Assembly (NCBI GenBank): GCA_944385625.1
Contig: CALWXZ010000006.1
Location: 1 to 47,141 of the forward strand
Length of the DNA stretch: 47,141 bases
Source of the DNA: an uncultured Flavonifractor sp.
Lineage (GTDB): Bacteria > Bacillota > Clostridia > Oscillospirales > Oscillospiraceae
Direction of reading: 5' to 3'
The notes under the pieces are model-generated. The model was not told the DNA's origin. It ran no database searches and saw only the letters and a program-made list of their open reading frames with translations. Shown one piece after another: positions 15,495-24,829 of the stretch. The translations under genes and the position numbers were made by a program. How positions within the stretch are numbered: position 1 is the stretch's first letter; the number at the start of each line of letters is the position of its first letter.

Positions 15495-15929
15495 ATGGAG
15501 CGGACCTTCCATATGCTGCTCTACCGGGCCTTCCACGCCCAGCGGGGCGCGCTTCGGCCCTGCCTGGCGGAAGTGGGACTGGGGGCCGGCCAGCCCAAGC
15601 TGCTGGGCTATCTGCTGCGCAACGGGGGCTGCTCCCAGCGGCAGCTGGCCGACTACTTTGAAATCGATCCGGCGGCGGTATGCCGTATGCTGGACAGCTT
15701 GCAGCGGGGCGGCTTTGTAACCCGCCAGGCCCAGGGCCGGAACAAGCGACGGGACCGGGTCGAGATCACGCCGGAGGGGGAGAAGGCCTATGGCGCCTGG
15801 CAGACCCGTTGCAGGGAGATGGAGGAACAGATGCTGGCGGGCTTTACGGCGGAGGAGCGCCGGCAGTTCGCCGACTACCTGAGCAGGGCTTACCATAACC
15901 TGAAGGCGGGGAGGGAGGAACAGACATGA
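15495..15929 (+). CDS. MarR family transcriptional regulator (cassette 1)
   Basis: 144 residues. The winged HTH spans about 45-100: GCSQRQLADYFEIDPAAVCRMLDSL is the recognition unit and the basic wing is RQAQGRNKRRDRVEITPEG. MarR dimers usually repress efflux genes and release DNA on binding phenolic or antibiotic ligands. AAGGAG nine bases upstream supports the ATG. The stop overlaps the ABC gene start (ATGA), so it is the first gene of a three-gene operon. Two tandem palindromes over its promoter are the likely operator. It is not closely similar to the second MarR at 28819, although both head equivalent ABC cassettes. Confidence 0.9.
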   Translation: MERTFHMLLYRAFHAQRGALRPCLAEVGLGAGQPKLLGYLLRNGGCSQRQLADYFEIDPAAVCRMLDSLQRGGFVTRQAQGRNKRRDRVEITPEGEKAYGAWQTRCREMEEQMLAGFTAEERRQFADYLSRAYHNLKAGREEQT

Positions 15930-17662
15930 GAGAGCTGAGACGTCTGCTGTCCTATATGGGTCCCTACCGGCGGGATCTGGTGATCGGCGGACTTCTGGTG
16001 TTGGTGGAGACCGCCTTTGAACTGGTGATCCCGGTGCTGATGGCCGACCTGATCGATGTGGGCGTGGAGAACCGGGATTTGCACTATATCGTGTTCAAAG
16101 GCGTCCAGATGGGGATTTGTGCCCTGCTGGCCCTGGTCACCGGCCTGCTGTATGCCCGGTTTGCGGCCCGGGCGGCCTACGGCTGGGGGGCCCGCATCCG
16201 GGAGGCCCAGTATGAAAAGGTGCAGAACTACGCCTTCTCCAACCTGGACCGGTTTGAGAGCGCCTCCCTGGTCACCCGCATGACCACCGACGTGACGGTG
16301 CTGCAAAATGCCGTCAACGGCGGGCTGCGGCCCCTGGTGCGCAGTCCGGTGATGCTGGTGATGGGGCTGTGGTTGTCCTTCTGGATGAACGCCCGGCTGG
16401 CCCTGATCTTTGTGGTGACCGCCCCCATTCTGGGGCTGATCCTGCTGCTGGTGGTGCGCAAGGTTGCCCCAATGTACGGCCGCCTTCAGAAGGCTATGGA
16501 CGGCCTCAACAATGTGGTGCAGGAGGGCTTGACCGCCATCCGGGCGGTGAAGGCCTTTGTACGGGGGGAATATGAGGAGGAGAAGTTCCAGGCGGTGAAC
16601 CGGGAGCTGATGGACACCAGCCAGCGGACCTTCCACTTCGCGGTGCTCAACCTGCCCGCCTTCCAGTTCACCATGTATACCGCCATCGTGCTCATTCTGT
16701 GGTTTGGCGGCGGTATGATTCTCAACAGCAGCCTTCAGGTGGGGGAGCTGACCGGTTTTCTCAGCTATGTGCTCCAGGTGATGAACTCCTTTATGATGAT
16801 CTCCAACGTATTCTTGCTGCTCACCCGCTCCCTGGCCAGCGCCCACCGCATTGCCCAGGTGTTGGACGAGGAGCCGGCGCTGACCGATCCGGCGGAGCCG
16901 GTGGGAGAGGTGCCTGACGGCAGCGTGGACTTTGAGGGGGTCAGCTTCAAGTACCACGCCGACGCCAGGGAGTACGCCCTGGCCGGGGTGGAACTGCACA
17001 TCCGGGCGGGCCAGACAGTGGGCATCCTGGGGGGCACCGGCTCCGCCAAGACCACCCTGGTTCAGCTTATCCCCCGGCTGTACGACGCCACCGAGGGCGC
17101 CGTCAAGGTGGGGGGGCATAATGTAAAGGAATATGACCTGACAACCTTGCGGGACGCGGTGGGTATCGTGCTCCAGAAAAACGTACTCTTCTCCGGTACC
17201 GTTCGGGAGAATCTCCAGTGGGGCGATCCCGACGCCGACGACGAACAGCTGTGGGCGGCCTGTCGGGCGGCCTGCGCGGATGAATTTCTGGAGCGGATGC
17301 CCGACGGGCTGGACACCGACCTGGGGCAGGGGGGCGTCAACGTGTCCGGCGGCCAGAAGCAGCGGCTGTGTATCGCCCGGGCCCTGCTGAAAAGACCTAA
17401 AATCCTGATTTTTGACGACTCCACCTCGGCGGTGGATACCGCCACCGAGGGGAAGATCAGGGCCGCTCTGGCCAGGCTCACCGGTGTGACCAAGATCATC
17501 ATCGCCCAGCGGATCACCTCGGTGATGCACACCGATCTGATCGTGATCCTGGAGGACGGCAGGATCCACGCCACCGGCACCCATCAGCAGCTGCTGGAGC
17601 ACGATCCCATCTATCAGGAAATCTACGCGTCTCAGATGAAAGGAGGAGAGGAGCGTGGCTAG
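15926..17662 (+). CDS. ABC exporter half-transporter, degenerate-site subunit (cassette 1)
   Basis: 578 residues: a six-helix type IV exporter transmembrane domain (about 1-310) and a C-terminal nucleotide-binding domain. Walker A GGTGSAKTT is near 369, the signature VSGGQ near 473, and Walker B ILIFDD near 493-498. An Asp stands where the catalytic Glu normally is, as in the degenerate-site subunits of heterodimeric exporters (TM287, BmrC and PatA-like proteins). The canonical ATPase site must therefore use the partner's Walker motifs with this subunit's LSGGQ-type signature. Start and stop overlap both neighbours by 4 and 8 bases. MarR control suggests drug or toxic-metabolite efflux; the substrate is unknown. 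Confidence 0.92.
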   Translation: MRELRRLLSYMGPYRRDLVIGGLLVLVETAFELVIPVLMADLIDVGVENRDLHYIVFKGVQMGICALLALVTGLLYARFAARAAYGWGARIREAQYEKVQNYAFSNLDRFESASLVTRMTTDVTVLQNAVNGGLRPLVRSPVMLVMGLWLSFWMNARLALIFVVTAPILGLILLLVVRKVAPMYGRLQKAMDGLNNVVQEGLTAIRAVKAFVRGEYEEEKFQAVNRELMDTSQRTFHFAVLNLPAFQFTMYTAIVLILWFGGGMILNSSLQVGELTGFLSYVLQVMNSFMMISNVFLLLTRSLASAHRIAQVLDEEPALTDPAEPVGEVPDGSVDFEGVSFKYHADAREYALAGVELHIRAGQTVGILGGTGSAKTTLVQLIPRLYDATEGAVKVGGHNVKEYDLTTLRDAVGIVLQKNVLFSGTVRENLQWGDPDADDEQLWAACRAACADEFLERMPDGLDTDLGQGGVNVSGGQKQRLCIARALLKRPKILIFDDSTSAVDTATEGKIRAALARLTGVTKIIIAQRITSVMHTDLIVILEDGRIHATGTHQQLLEHDPIYQEIYASQMKGGEERG

Positions 17663-19457
17663 ACAGCTCAGCGCCAAGAAACCCAAGCATTTGGGCTACA
17701 CGCTGCACACCCTTCTGTCCTATTTGGGACGGCATAAATTCCTGCTGCTGGCGGTGGCGGTGCTGGTGAGTATCAGCGCTCTGGCCAATCTGCTGGGTAC
17801 TTATATGATCCGACCGGTGGTCAACAACCTGGCGAACGGCAGCGTGGGGACGCTGCTGCGGGGCGTGATCCTCACCGCCCTTATCTACCTGGCGGGGGCC
17901 CTGGCGGCCTGGGGCTACACCCAGACCATGGTGAAGGCCGCCCAGAAGGTGCTCTACGATATCCGGCGGGACCTGTTCGCCCATCTCCAGAAGCTGCCCC
18001 TGCGCTTTTTTGATACCCGCCGCCACGGCGACGTGATGAGCTACTTTACCAACGACGTGGACACCATCTCGGATGCCCTGAACAACAGCTTTGCCATGGC
18101 GATCCAGAGCTTTATCCAGGTGGTGGGCACCCTGACCATGCTGTTTATTCTTAACTGGCGGCTCACCCTGGTGGTGGCGGTATGCTATGTGGTCATGTTC
18201 CTCTATATCCGCTTCAGCGGGAAGCGGAGCAAGGCCTACTACAAAAAGCAGCAGGCCAGTCTGGGCGATCTGGACGGCTATATCGAGGAGATGGTGGCCG
18301 GGCAGAAGGTGATTAAGGTATTCAACCATGAGAAGGACAACCTGCGCCGGTTCCGGGAGAAGAACGAGGCCCTCCGCAAGGCGGGGACCGGCGCCCAGGG
18401 TTACGCCGCCACCATGGTCCCGGCGGTGGTCAGCATCTCCTATATCAACTACGCCATTGTGGCCGCCCTGGGGGGCTATATGGCCATGCGGGGTATGACC
18501 GACGTGGGCAGCCTGGCCAGCTATCTGGTCTTTGTGCGGCAGGCGGCCCTGCCCATCAACCAGTTCACCCAGCAGAGCAACTTCCTGTTGGCCGCCCTGG
18601 CCGGCGCCGAGCGGGTCTTTGAGGCAATGGACCAGTCGCCGGAGGTGGATGAGGGCCAGGTGAGGCTGGAAAAACAGGGGCAGGGCTGGGTGTGGCGGAA
18701 GCCGGACGGCGATGCCGTGCCCCTTCGTGGGGATGTGCGCTTTGAGGGGGTCACCTTCGGCTATGATGCCGGCCACCCCATACTCAAGGACATCAGCCTC
18801 TTCGCAAAACCTGGGCAGAAGATCGCCTTTGTTGGGTCCACCGGCGCGGGTAAAACCACCATCACCAACCTGATTAACCGCTTCTACGATGTGCAGAAGG
18901 GGAGAGTGACCTACGACGGCATTGACGTGAAGGACATCAGGAAGGACGATCTGCGCCGCTCCCTGGGCATTGTGCTTCAGGATACCCACCTCTTTACCGG
19001 CACCATTGCCGACAATATCCGCTTTGGTAAGCTGGACGCCACCATGGAGGAGGTGGAGCGGGCGGCGAGGATCGCCAACGCCGACTCCTTTATCCGCCGC
19101 CTGCCCCGGGGCTACGACACCATGGTGACGGCCGACGGGGCCAACCTGTCCCAGGGCCAGCGGCAGCTGCTGGCCATTGCCCGGGCGGCGGTGGCCGATC
19201 CGCCGGTACTCATTCTGGACGAGGCCACCTCCTCCATCGATACCCGCACCGAGGCCCTCATCGAAAAGGGCATGGACCAGCTGATGGAGGGCCGGACGGT
19301 GTTCGTCATCGCCCACAGGCTGTCCACCGTCCGCAATGCCGACGCCATTATGGTGCTGGAGCAGGGCCAGATCGTGGAGCGGGGCAGCCACGACGATCTG
19401 CTGGCCCAGAGGGGGGAGTATTACCAGCTCTACCATGGGATGTTTGAACTCAGCTGA
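17655..19457 (+). CDS. ABC exporter half-transporter, catalytic subunit (cassette 1)
   Basis: 600 residues from a GTG start that overlaps the previous gene by 8 bases, with AGGAGGAG upstream. It has a six-helix exporter domain and an NBD with Walker A VGSTGAGKTT (near 393). The altered signature LSQGQ is near 498, and Walker B LILDEATSSID near 520 has the catalytic Glu. The LSQGQ variant and an intact Glu complement the partner's VSGGQ and Asp, the hallmark of asymmetric heterodimeric exporters. An insertion of about 25 residues before the NBD (LEKQGQGWVWRKPDG) is a family feature. A bidirectional terminator ends the operon. Confidence 0.92.
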   Translation: MARQLSAKKPKHLGYTLHTLLSYLGRHKFLLLAVAVLVSISALANLLGTYMIRPVVNNLANGSVGTLLRGVILTALIYLAGALAAWGYTQTMVKAAQKVLYDIRRDLFAHLQKLPLRFFDTRRHGDVMSYFTNDVDTISDALNNSFAMAIQSFIQVVGTLTMLFILNWRLTLVVAVCYVVMFLYIRFSGKRSKAYYKKQQASLGDLDGYIEEMVAGQKVIKVFNHEKDNLRRFREKNEALRKAGTGAQGYAATMVPAVVSISYINYAIVAALGGYMAMRGMTDVGSLASYLVFVRQAALPINQFTQQSNFLLAALAGAERVFEAMDQSPEVDEGQVRLEKQGQGWVWRKPDGDAVPLRGDVRFEGVTFGYDAGHPILKDISLFAKPGQKIAFVGSTGAGKTTITNLINRFYDVQKGRVTYDGIDVKDIRKDDLRRSLGIVLQDTHLFTGTIADNIRFGKLDATMEEVERAARIANADSFIRRLPRGYDTMVTADGANLSQGQRQLLAIARAAVADPPVLILDEATSSIDTRTEALIEKGMDQLMEGRTVFVIAHRLSTVRNADAIMVLEQGQIVERGSHDDLLAQRGEYYQLYHGMFELS

Positions 19458-19503
19458 AAGCGCATAAAAAAGGACGCCCTCGGGCGTCCTTTTTTATGCG
19501 CTT
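19458..19503. terminator. Bidirectional terminator between the ABC operon and hppA
   Basis: A 22-base perfect arm from AAGCGCAT through GGACGCCC (19458-19479) pairs with 19482-19503. Internal A6/T6 runs provide the tract in both directions. It serves the convergent ABC operon (+) and pyrophosphatase gene (-). Confidence 0.9.
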
Positions 19504-19505
19504 GA

Positions 19506-21617
19506 TTAGAACAGGTGGATGGTGGTAATCAGGCCGGAGAACACGATGGAGACGGTGGAGCACAGCTTAATCAGAATGTTCAGGGAGGGGCCGGAGGTGT
19601 CCTTGAAGGGATCGCCCACGGTGTCGCCGATGACGGCGGCCTTGTGGCAGTCAGAGCCCTTGCCGCCATGGTGGCCGGCCTCGATGTACTTCTTGGCGTT
19701 ATCCCAGGCGCCGCCGGCGTTGGACATAAATACAGCCACCACAAAGCCGGTGACGGTAACGCCGCCCAGCAGGCCCACAACGGCCTCGGCCCCCAGGATC
19801 AGGCCGGTAACCACAGGAACAATGATGGCCAGCAGGGAGGGGATCACCATCTCATGCAGGGCGCCCTTGGTACACAGATCCACACAGGAGGCGTAGTCAG
19901 GATCGGCCTTGCCCTCCATGATGCCGGTGATCTCACGGAACTGGCGGCGGACTTCCACCACGATGGACTGGGCGGCCCGCTGCACACCGCTCATGGTGAG
20001 GGCGGCGAAGATAAAGGTGAGCATGGCGCCCACGAACAGACCCACCAGTACGGCGGGGTTGGTGAGGGACAGATCCATGGCGTGATCCAGTTTACCCTTG
20101 ACCACGTCCACATAGGAGACCAGCAGAGCCAGAGCGGTGAGGGCGGCGGAGCCGATGGCAAAGCCCTTACCGGTGGCGGCGGTGGTGTTGCCCAGGGAGT
20201 CCAGGGCGTCGGTGCGGTTGCGGACCTCTTCGCCCAGGCCGCTCATCTCGGCGATGCCGCCGGCGTTGTCGGCCACGGGGCCGTAGGCGTCAGTGGCCAG
20301 GGTGATGCCCAGGGTGGACAGCATACCAACGGCGGCAATGCCGATGCCGTACAGGCCCTTGGAGAAGAGCAGCTCGTACTCAGCGCCGCCGGTGGTCAGA
20401 GAGCCGCCGGCAGCCAGGAAGGAGACGATGATGGCGATGCCGATGATGATGATGGGGGCGGCGGTGGACAGCATACCCAGAGAGATACCGCCAATGATGG
20501 TGGTGGCAGCGCCGGTCTCGGTGGAGTCGGCCAGACCCTGGGTGGGCTTATAGGTGTCGGAGGTATAATACTCGGTGAAATAACCGATGGCACAGCCGGC
20601 TACCAGACCGGCCAGAATGGCGATGTAGGGACCCCAGGAACCCATAATGAAATAGGTGATGGGGGCGGCGATGATAGCGGCCAGGACAGCGGCGGTATAG
20701 GTGCCCTTCCGCAGGGTGGCCAGCAGGGACTTCTGAGTGGCGTTCTCTTTGGTGCGGACCAGGAAGCTGCCCAGCACGGAGCAGATGACGCCCACCACGG
20801 CGATGACCAGGGGCAGCAGCATGGCGTTCCAGGTCAGATTGTCAGAGGCGTAGGCGGCGGCGCCCAGAGCAAAGGTGGCCAGGATGGAACCCACATAGGA
20901 CTCGTACAGGTCGGCGCCCATGCCAGCCACGTCGCCCACGTTGTCGCCCACGTTGTCGGCGATGGTGGCGGGGTTACGGGGGTCATCCTCGGGGATGCCG
21001 GCCTCCACCTTGCCCACCAGGTCGGCGCCCACGTCGGCGGCCTTGGTGAAGATACCGCCGCCCACGCGGCCGAACAGGGCCATAAAGGAGGCGCCCATGC
21101 CGAACATGACCATGGTCTGGGCGATCTTGGCGGCCTCAAAGCCGGCGATGTACTTCAGAACGTGGAACCAGATGGATACGTCCAGCAGGCCCAGGCCCAC
21201 CACGGTAAAGCCCATCACGGCGCCGGAGGAGAAGGCCACGTTCAGACCCCGGTTCAGGCTCTCATGGGCGGCGTTGGCGGTGCGGGCGTTGGCGGAGGTG
21301 GCGATCTTCATGCCCACAAAACCGGCCAGACCGGAGTAGATACCGCCGGTGAGGAAGGCGAAGGGAATAAACCAGTTATCCAGCATACCCACTCCGGCCA
21401 GAATGAGCAGAATCACGAAGACCACAATAAAGATCTTGGCAACCGTGGTATACTGGCGCTTAAGGTAAGCGTTAGCGCCTTTACGGATGGAAGCGGCGAG
21501 TTTTTGCATGAGTTCGGTGCCCTCTGAAAACTTTAGCACCTTTCTTGCTTGGGCTACGGCGAAAATAAGCGCTATTAAAGCGCCTATAAGACCGAGCCAA
21601 AAGAGGTTTTCGATCAT
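19506..21617 (-). CDS. hppA: Membrane-bound ion-translocating pyrophosphatase, K+-dependent type
   Basis: 703 residues with about 16 membrane segments. It couples hydrolysis of cytoplasmic pyrophosphate to H+ or Na+ export. The substrate loops are clear: [47 protein letters not shown] (quoted by its key residues D-x7-K-V-E and the DNVGDN repeat) and the C-terminal [27 protein letters not shown] has Ala at the position that is Lys in K+-independent enzymes, so it should need K+. Whether Na+ or H+ is pumped cannot be settled by eye. The ATG at 21617 has GGAG at a good distance; upstream in-frame starts to 21680 overlap the transcript start. The adjacent operon encodes K+ uptake. Confidence 0.93.
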   Translation of the reverse strand: MIENLFWLGLIGALIALIFAVAQARKVLKFSEGTELMQKLAASIRKGANAYLKRQYTTVAKIFIVVFVILLILAGVGMLDNWFIPFAFLTGGIYSGLAGFVGMKIATSANARTANAAHESLNRGLNVAFSSGAVMGFTVVGLGLLDVSIWFHVLKYIAGFEAAKIAQTMVMFGMGASFMALFGRVGGGIFTKAADVGADLVGKVEAGIPEDDPRNPATIADNVGDNVGDVAGMGADLYESYVGSILATFALGAAAYASDNLTWNAMLLPLVIAVVGVICSVLGSFLVRTKENATQKSLLATLRKGTYTAAVLAAIIAAPITYFIMGSWGPYIAILAGLVAGCAIGYFTEYYTSDTYKPTQGLADSTETGAATTIIGGISLGMLSTAAPIIIIGIAIIVSFLAAGGSLTTGGAEYELLFSKGLYGIGIAAVGMLSTLGITLATDAYGPVADNAGGIAEMSGLGEEVRNRTDALDSLGNTTAATGKGFAIGSAALTALALLVSYVDVVKGKLDHAMDLSLTNPAVLVGLFVGAMLTFIFAALTMSGVQRAAQSIVVEVRRQFREITGIMEGKADPDYASCVDLCTKGALHEMVIPSLLAIIVPVVTGLILGAEAVVGLLGGVTVTGFVVAVFMSNAGGAWDNAKKYIEAGHHGGKGSDCHKAAVIGDTVGDPFKDTSGPSLNILIKLCSTVSIVFSGLITTIHLF

Positions 21618-21684
21618 CTTACCCAACTCCTTTGTTTCGGAAAGCCCTTGTAGCGCAAGGCTTCCCGGTTTTACAGACATCCTT

Positions 21685-21714
21685 ATAATACCTCAAAATG
21701 CAACCCTTTGGCAA
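21685..21714 (-). promoter_or_regulatory. Promoter of hppA
   Basis: Minus strand: TTGCCA (21714-21709), an 18-base spacer and TATTAT (21690-21685). It predicts a leader of about 60 bases and rules out the longest in-frame start. Confidence 0.5.
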
Positions 21715-21720
21715 GAGTAT

Positions 21721-21759
21721 TCAAAAAAGAAAGCGTCAAATCCTTGGATTTGACGCTTT
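21721..21759 (-). terminator. Terminator of the trk operon
   Basis: Arms AAAGCGTCAAATCC (21730-21743) and GGATTTGACGCTTT (21746-21759) are perfectly complementary. On the minus strand they are followed by CTTTTTTG, giving the U tract after trkH. Confidence 0.85.
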
Positions 21760-21780
21760 GGACAAAAACGAACCGGTGGC

Positions 21781-23217
21781 TTAAGAGCGTTTCCATGCAT
21801 TTCCGCTAAAGAGCACCAGAATGGGCAGAACCTCCAACCGGCCGATAATCATGCACAATGAGAGGATCAGCTTGGAGAAGCCGGAGAACAGGGCATAGTT
21901 GCCCATGGGCCCCACCATTTCCAGACCGGGACCGATGTTGCCGATACAGGAGACCACCGCGGTAAAGGTGGTGCCGAAGGAATTATTATCCACCGATACC
22001 AGCAGCGTGGCGCCCAAAGTGATAAAGATGTAGGCGGCGAAGAAGATCTGGACCGACCGCAGGGCGGTTTCATCCACCACCCGTCCGTCCAGCTTGACCA
22101 CATTGACGGCGCGGGGATGGATCACCTGGCGGATCTCCCGCTTGATGCACCGGCCCAGCAGCAGGACGCGGGAGCATTTGATGGCGCCGCCGGTGGAGCC
22201 GGCGCAGGCGCCGATAAACATGAGCAGCACCAGCAGAACCCTTGAAAACTCCGGCCAAAGGTTGAAGTCGGTGCTGGCAAAGCCGGTGGTGGAGATGATG
22301 GAACCCACCTGGAAGGCGGCGTGGCGGATGGATTCCCCTCCCGTGGGGTACATATTCCAGATGTTGACGGAGATGAGCGCTGTGCTGACAAAGACCACAA
22401 TGAGGAAGAAGCGCAGCTCGTCGCTTTTCAGAACCTGCTTGACCTTCCCGCACAGCAGCAGGAAGTAGAGGGAGAAGTTCACCGAGAAGAGCAGCATGAA
22501 GATGGTGATGATGATCTCGATGGCGGGACTGCCATAGGCGGCGATGGAGATGTTTTTGGTGGAAAAGCCGCCGGTACCAGCGGTGGCAAAGGAGTGGACA
22601 ATGCTGTCATACCAGGGCATCCCGGCGATACGCAGGCTGATGACCTCAATGGCGGTCAGTCCGCAGTAGATGCCGTACAGGATCTTGGAGGACTGGCTGC
22701 TTTTGGGTACCAGCTTGCTGACCACGGGACCGGGGCTCTCCGCCTTCATCAGGTGGAGGGTGCGGGACCCCAGGCTGGGCAGCAGCGCGATGGTGAGGAT
22801 CAGCACACCCATGCCGCCCAGCCAGTGGATGAAGGAACGCCAGAACAGGATGCCCCGGGGCAGGGGCTCCACAGCGGTGAGGATGGAGGCGCCGGTGGTG
22901 GTGAAGCCTGAGACCGCCTCAAAAAAGCAGTCTATGTAGGAGGGAAAAAAGCCGCTGAAATAAAAGGGAAGCGCGCCCAAGGCGCCAACCAGCAGCCAGA
23001 TCAGCGCCACTGTAAAGAACCCCTCCCGGGGGAAAAAGTGATCGTCGCTGCGCAGAAGGGAGAGGATGAACCCGATCGCCATAATCAGGGGAATGGTAAA
23101 GAGAAAGGGGGTGGGATCTTCCCGGTAGTAGAGGCACACCATCAGCGGGAGCAGCATGGCGATGGCCTCCACCATCAGAGTCTTTCCGGTTACCTTTAAT
23201 ACCAGTCTGAAATTCAT
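21781..23217 (-). CDS. trkH: TrkH family K+ uptake channel subunit
   Basis: 478 residues with four repeated M1-P-M2 units. The four selectivity-filter segments are visible: SGFTTTGAS, AGTGGFST, ISTTGFAST and SCIGNIGPG. It forms the membrane pore for K+ import. Its ATG overlaps the trkA stop by four bases (ATGA), so the channel is translated coupled to its cytoplasmic regulator. The operon order is trkA then trkH, ended by the hairpin at 21730-21759. Ktr-type KtrB is the main alternative name; the two-domain TrkA partner favours Trk. Confidence 0.93.
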   Translation of the reverse strand: MNFRLVLKVTGKTLMVEAIAMLLPLMVCLYYREDPTPFLFTIPLIMAIGFILSLLRSDDHFFPREGFFTVALIWLLVGALGALPFYFSGFFPSYIDCFFEAVSGFTTTGASILTAVEPLPRGILFWRSFIHWLGGMGVLILTIALLPSLGSRTLHLMKAESPGPVVSKLVPKSSQSSKILYGIYCGLTAIEVISLRIAGMPWYDSIVHSFATAGTGGFSTKNISIAAYGSPAIEIIITIFMLLFSVNFSLYFLLLCGKVKQVLKSDELRFFLIVVFVSTALISVNIWNMYPTGGESIRHAAFQVGSIISTTGFASTDFNLWPEFSRVLLVLLMFIGACAGSTGGAIKCSRVLLLGRCIKREIRQVIHPRAVNVVKLDGRVVDETALRSVQIFFAAYIFITLGATLLVSVDNNSFGTTFTAVVSCIGNIGPGLEMVGPMGNYALFSGFSKLILSLCMIIGRLEVLPILVLFSGNAWKRS

Positions 23218-24605
23218 TGCGCAGCCCCCAGATCCAGCAGCGAGTCCTCATAGATATCATTGAGGTCCAGGATGCCGTGATTGCGGGAGATGAGGATCAC
23301 CGTATCCCCCGCGGAGATGGAACTGGAGCCGTCGGGAATGATGATTTTGCCCTGGTGGACCAATACCGCGATCAGGATGCCCTTTTTCAGCCGCAGATCC
23401 TTCAGGGGTACCCCCTGATTGTGGGTGGTCTCATTGGCGATAAACTCCAGGGCCTCCGCGTGTCCGTCGCAGATTTTGTACAGGGCGTTCATGACGCTGC
23501 CCTTGGAGTTCTGCATCCCCCGCACCACCTGGAGAATATGGCTGGCGGTGATGAGCTTGGGGGAGATCACGCTGTCCAGTCCGGCGGCATGGGCGATGCC
23601 CACATAATTCTGCCGGTTGGACTTGGCCACCACCTTTTTTACCCCCTGCTGCATGGCGTAGAGGGAGATGATGATATTGTCCTCGTCCCGGTCGGTGAGG
23701 GCGATGAAGGCGTCGGAAGCGCCGGCGTTCTCCTCCTCCAGCAGCTCCTGGTCGGTGCCGTCCCCCTGGATGATGAGAGCCTGGGGGAGCACATCGCTGA
23801 GGTGACGGCAGCGCTCCGGACTGCGCTCCACGATCTTGACGTGCATCCCCAGCTTGAGCAAAATGTTGGACAGATAGTGGGCGATGCGGCCGCCGCCGAT
23901 GATAAAGGCGGAATGCAGCTTGGGGATGTGGCGGCCCAACAGCCGGAAGAAGGCGGTGATACCGGCAGGCTGTCCCACCAGGTAGAGCCGGTCCCCCACC
24001 CGGGGCACAAACGTGCCGTCGGGAATGATGACCTGTCCGTCCTCCCGCTCTGCGGCGCACAGCAGCATGGGCAGCTCCCGGATTTTGCTGGTCTGGGCGG
24101 ACAGGGGCCGGTCGGCCAGAAAATCGCCCTCCCTCACCCGGAAGCCGATGAGCTCCACCCGGCCCCGGCAGAAGGTCTCGATATTGGCGGCGCTGGGGAA
24201 GCGGAGCAGGCGGGAGATTTCCACAGCGGTGGCGTTTTCCGGATTGATGGCCAGGTCAATGCCCAGCTCCCGCTTCATGTGGGATAGTTCCATAGCGTAT
24301 TCCACGTTGCGCACCCGGGCGATGGTGAATTTGGCGCCCAGCTGCTTGGCGGTGAGGCAGCACACCATGTTGACCTCGTCCAGGCTGGTGGCGGCGATCA
24401 GCACGTCTGCCGAATCCGCGCCGGACTCCTTCAGGGCGGAGATGGAGGCGCCGTTGCCCTTGACGCACATCACGTCCAGTGACTCTGAGGCGTGGCGCAG
24501 GGCGTCGTCATTGGTGTCGATCACAGTGACGTTATGCTCCTCCTGAGACAGATGCTCCGCCAGCGTGAAGCCGACTTTGCCATCCCCCACAATGATGATC
24601 TTCAA
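23214..24605 (-). CDS. trkA: TrkA K+ uptake regulatory protein
   Basis: 463 residues arranged as two RCK repeats: a Rossmann TrkA-N domain with GDGKVGFTLAEHL (7-19), a TrkA-C domain, then a second TrkA-N (IGGGRIAHYLSNIL, near 230) and a final TrkA-C. It binds NAD(H)/ATP and gates TrkH from the cytoplasm. The start is a TTG at 24605 preceded by AAAGGATGG at suitable spacing; no in-frame ATG lies upstream before a stop, so the rare start is well supported. It is the first gene of the trkA-trkH operon. Confidence 0.92.
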   Translation of the reverse strand: MKIIIVGDGKVGFTLAEHLSQEEHNVTVIDTNDDALRHASESLDVMCVKGNGASISALKESGADSADVLIAATSLDEVNMVCCLTAKQLGAKFTIARVRNVEYAMELSHMKRELGIDLAINPENATAVEISRLLRFPSAANIETFCRGRVELIGFRVREGDFLADRPLSAQTSKIRELPMLLCAAEREDGQVIIPDGTFVPRVGDRLYLVGQPAGITAFFRLLGRHIPKLHSAFIIGGGRIAHYLSNILLKLGMHVKIVERSPERCRHLSDVLPQALIIQGDGTDQELLEEENAGASDAFIALTDRDEDNIIISLYAMQQGVKKVVAKSNRQNYVGIAHAAGLDSVISPKLITASHILQVVRGMQNSKGSVMNALYKICDGHAEALEFIANETTHNQGVPLKDLRLKKGILIAVLVHQGKIIIPDGSSSISAGDTVILISRNHGILDLNDIYEDSLLDLGAAQ

Positions 24606-24783
24606 GCAATATCCATCCTTTCAAGGTACCGCGGTCCCCATAGACGCTGCATTGAACCGGGCTTGAACCGTCTGTTCATGATATAATGGCAGAATCCATC
24701 TTAACGCAATCTGCGGGTAGATGCAAGTATTCTTTCACCATTCCGAAAAACTTCGGGAAAAATAGGAAGAAACCGTACAGAGC

Positions 24784-24814
24784 AAAAAAATCTGCCGGTA
24801 CGAAACCGGCAGAT
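24784..24814 (-). terminator. Terminator of the secreted-protein gene
   Basis: ATCTGCCGGT (24790-24799) and ACCGGCAGAT (24805-24814) form a perfect 10-bp stem. On the minus strand a run of seven Ts follows. It lies 16 bases after the stop of the 24830-25504 gene. Confidence 0.88.
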
Positions 24815-24829
24815 AGAGGAGCGGAGGGA

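Noticed and set aside
19515..21527. 670-codon open frame on the plus strand opposite hppA
   Set aside because: Gly/His/Gln-repetitive product with no motif; a codon-bias shadow of the pyrophosphatase gene.
24663..24687. Plus-strand promoter TTGAAC...TATAAT
   Set aside because: Spacer is only 13 bases and no plus-strand gene follows.
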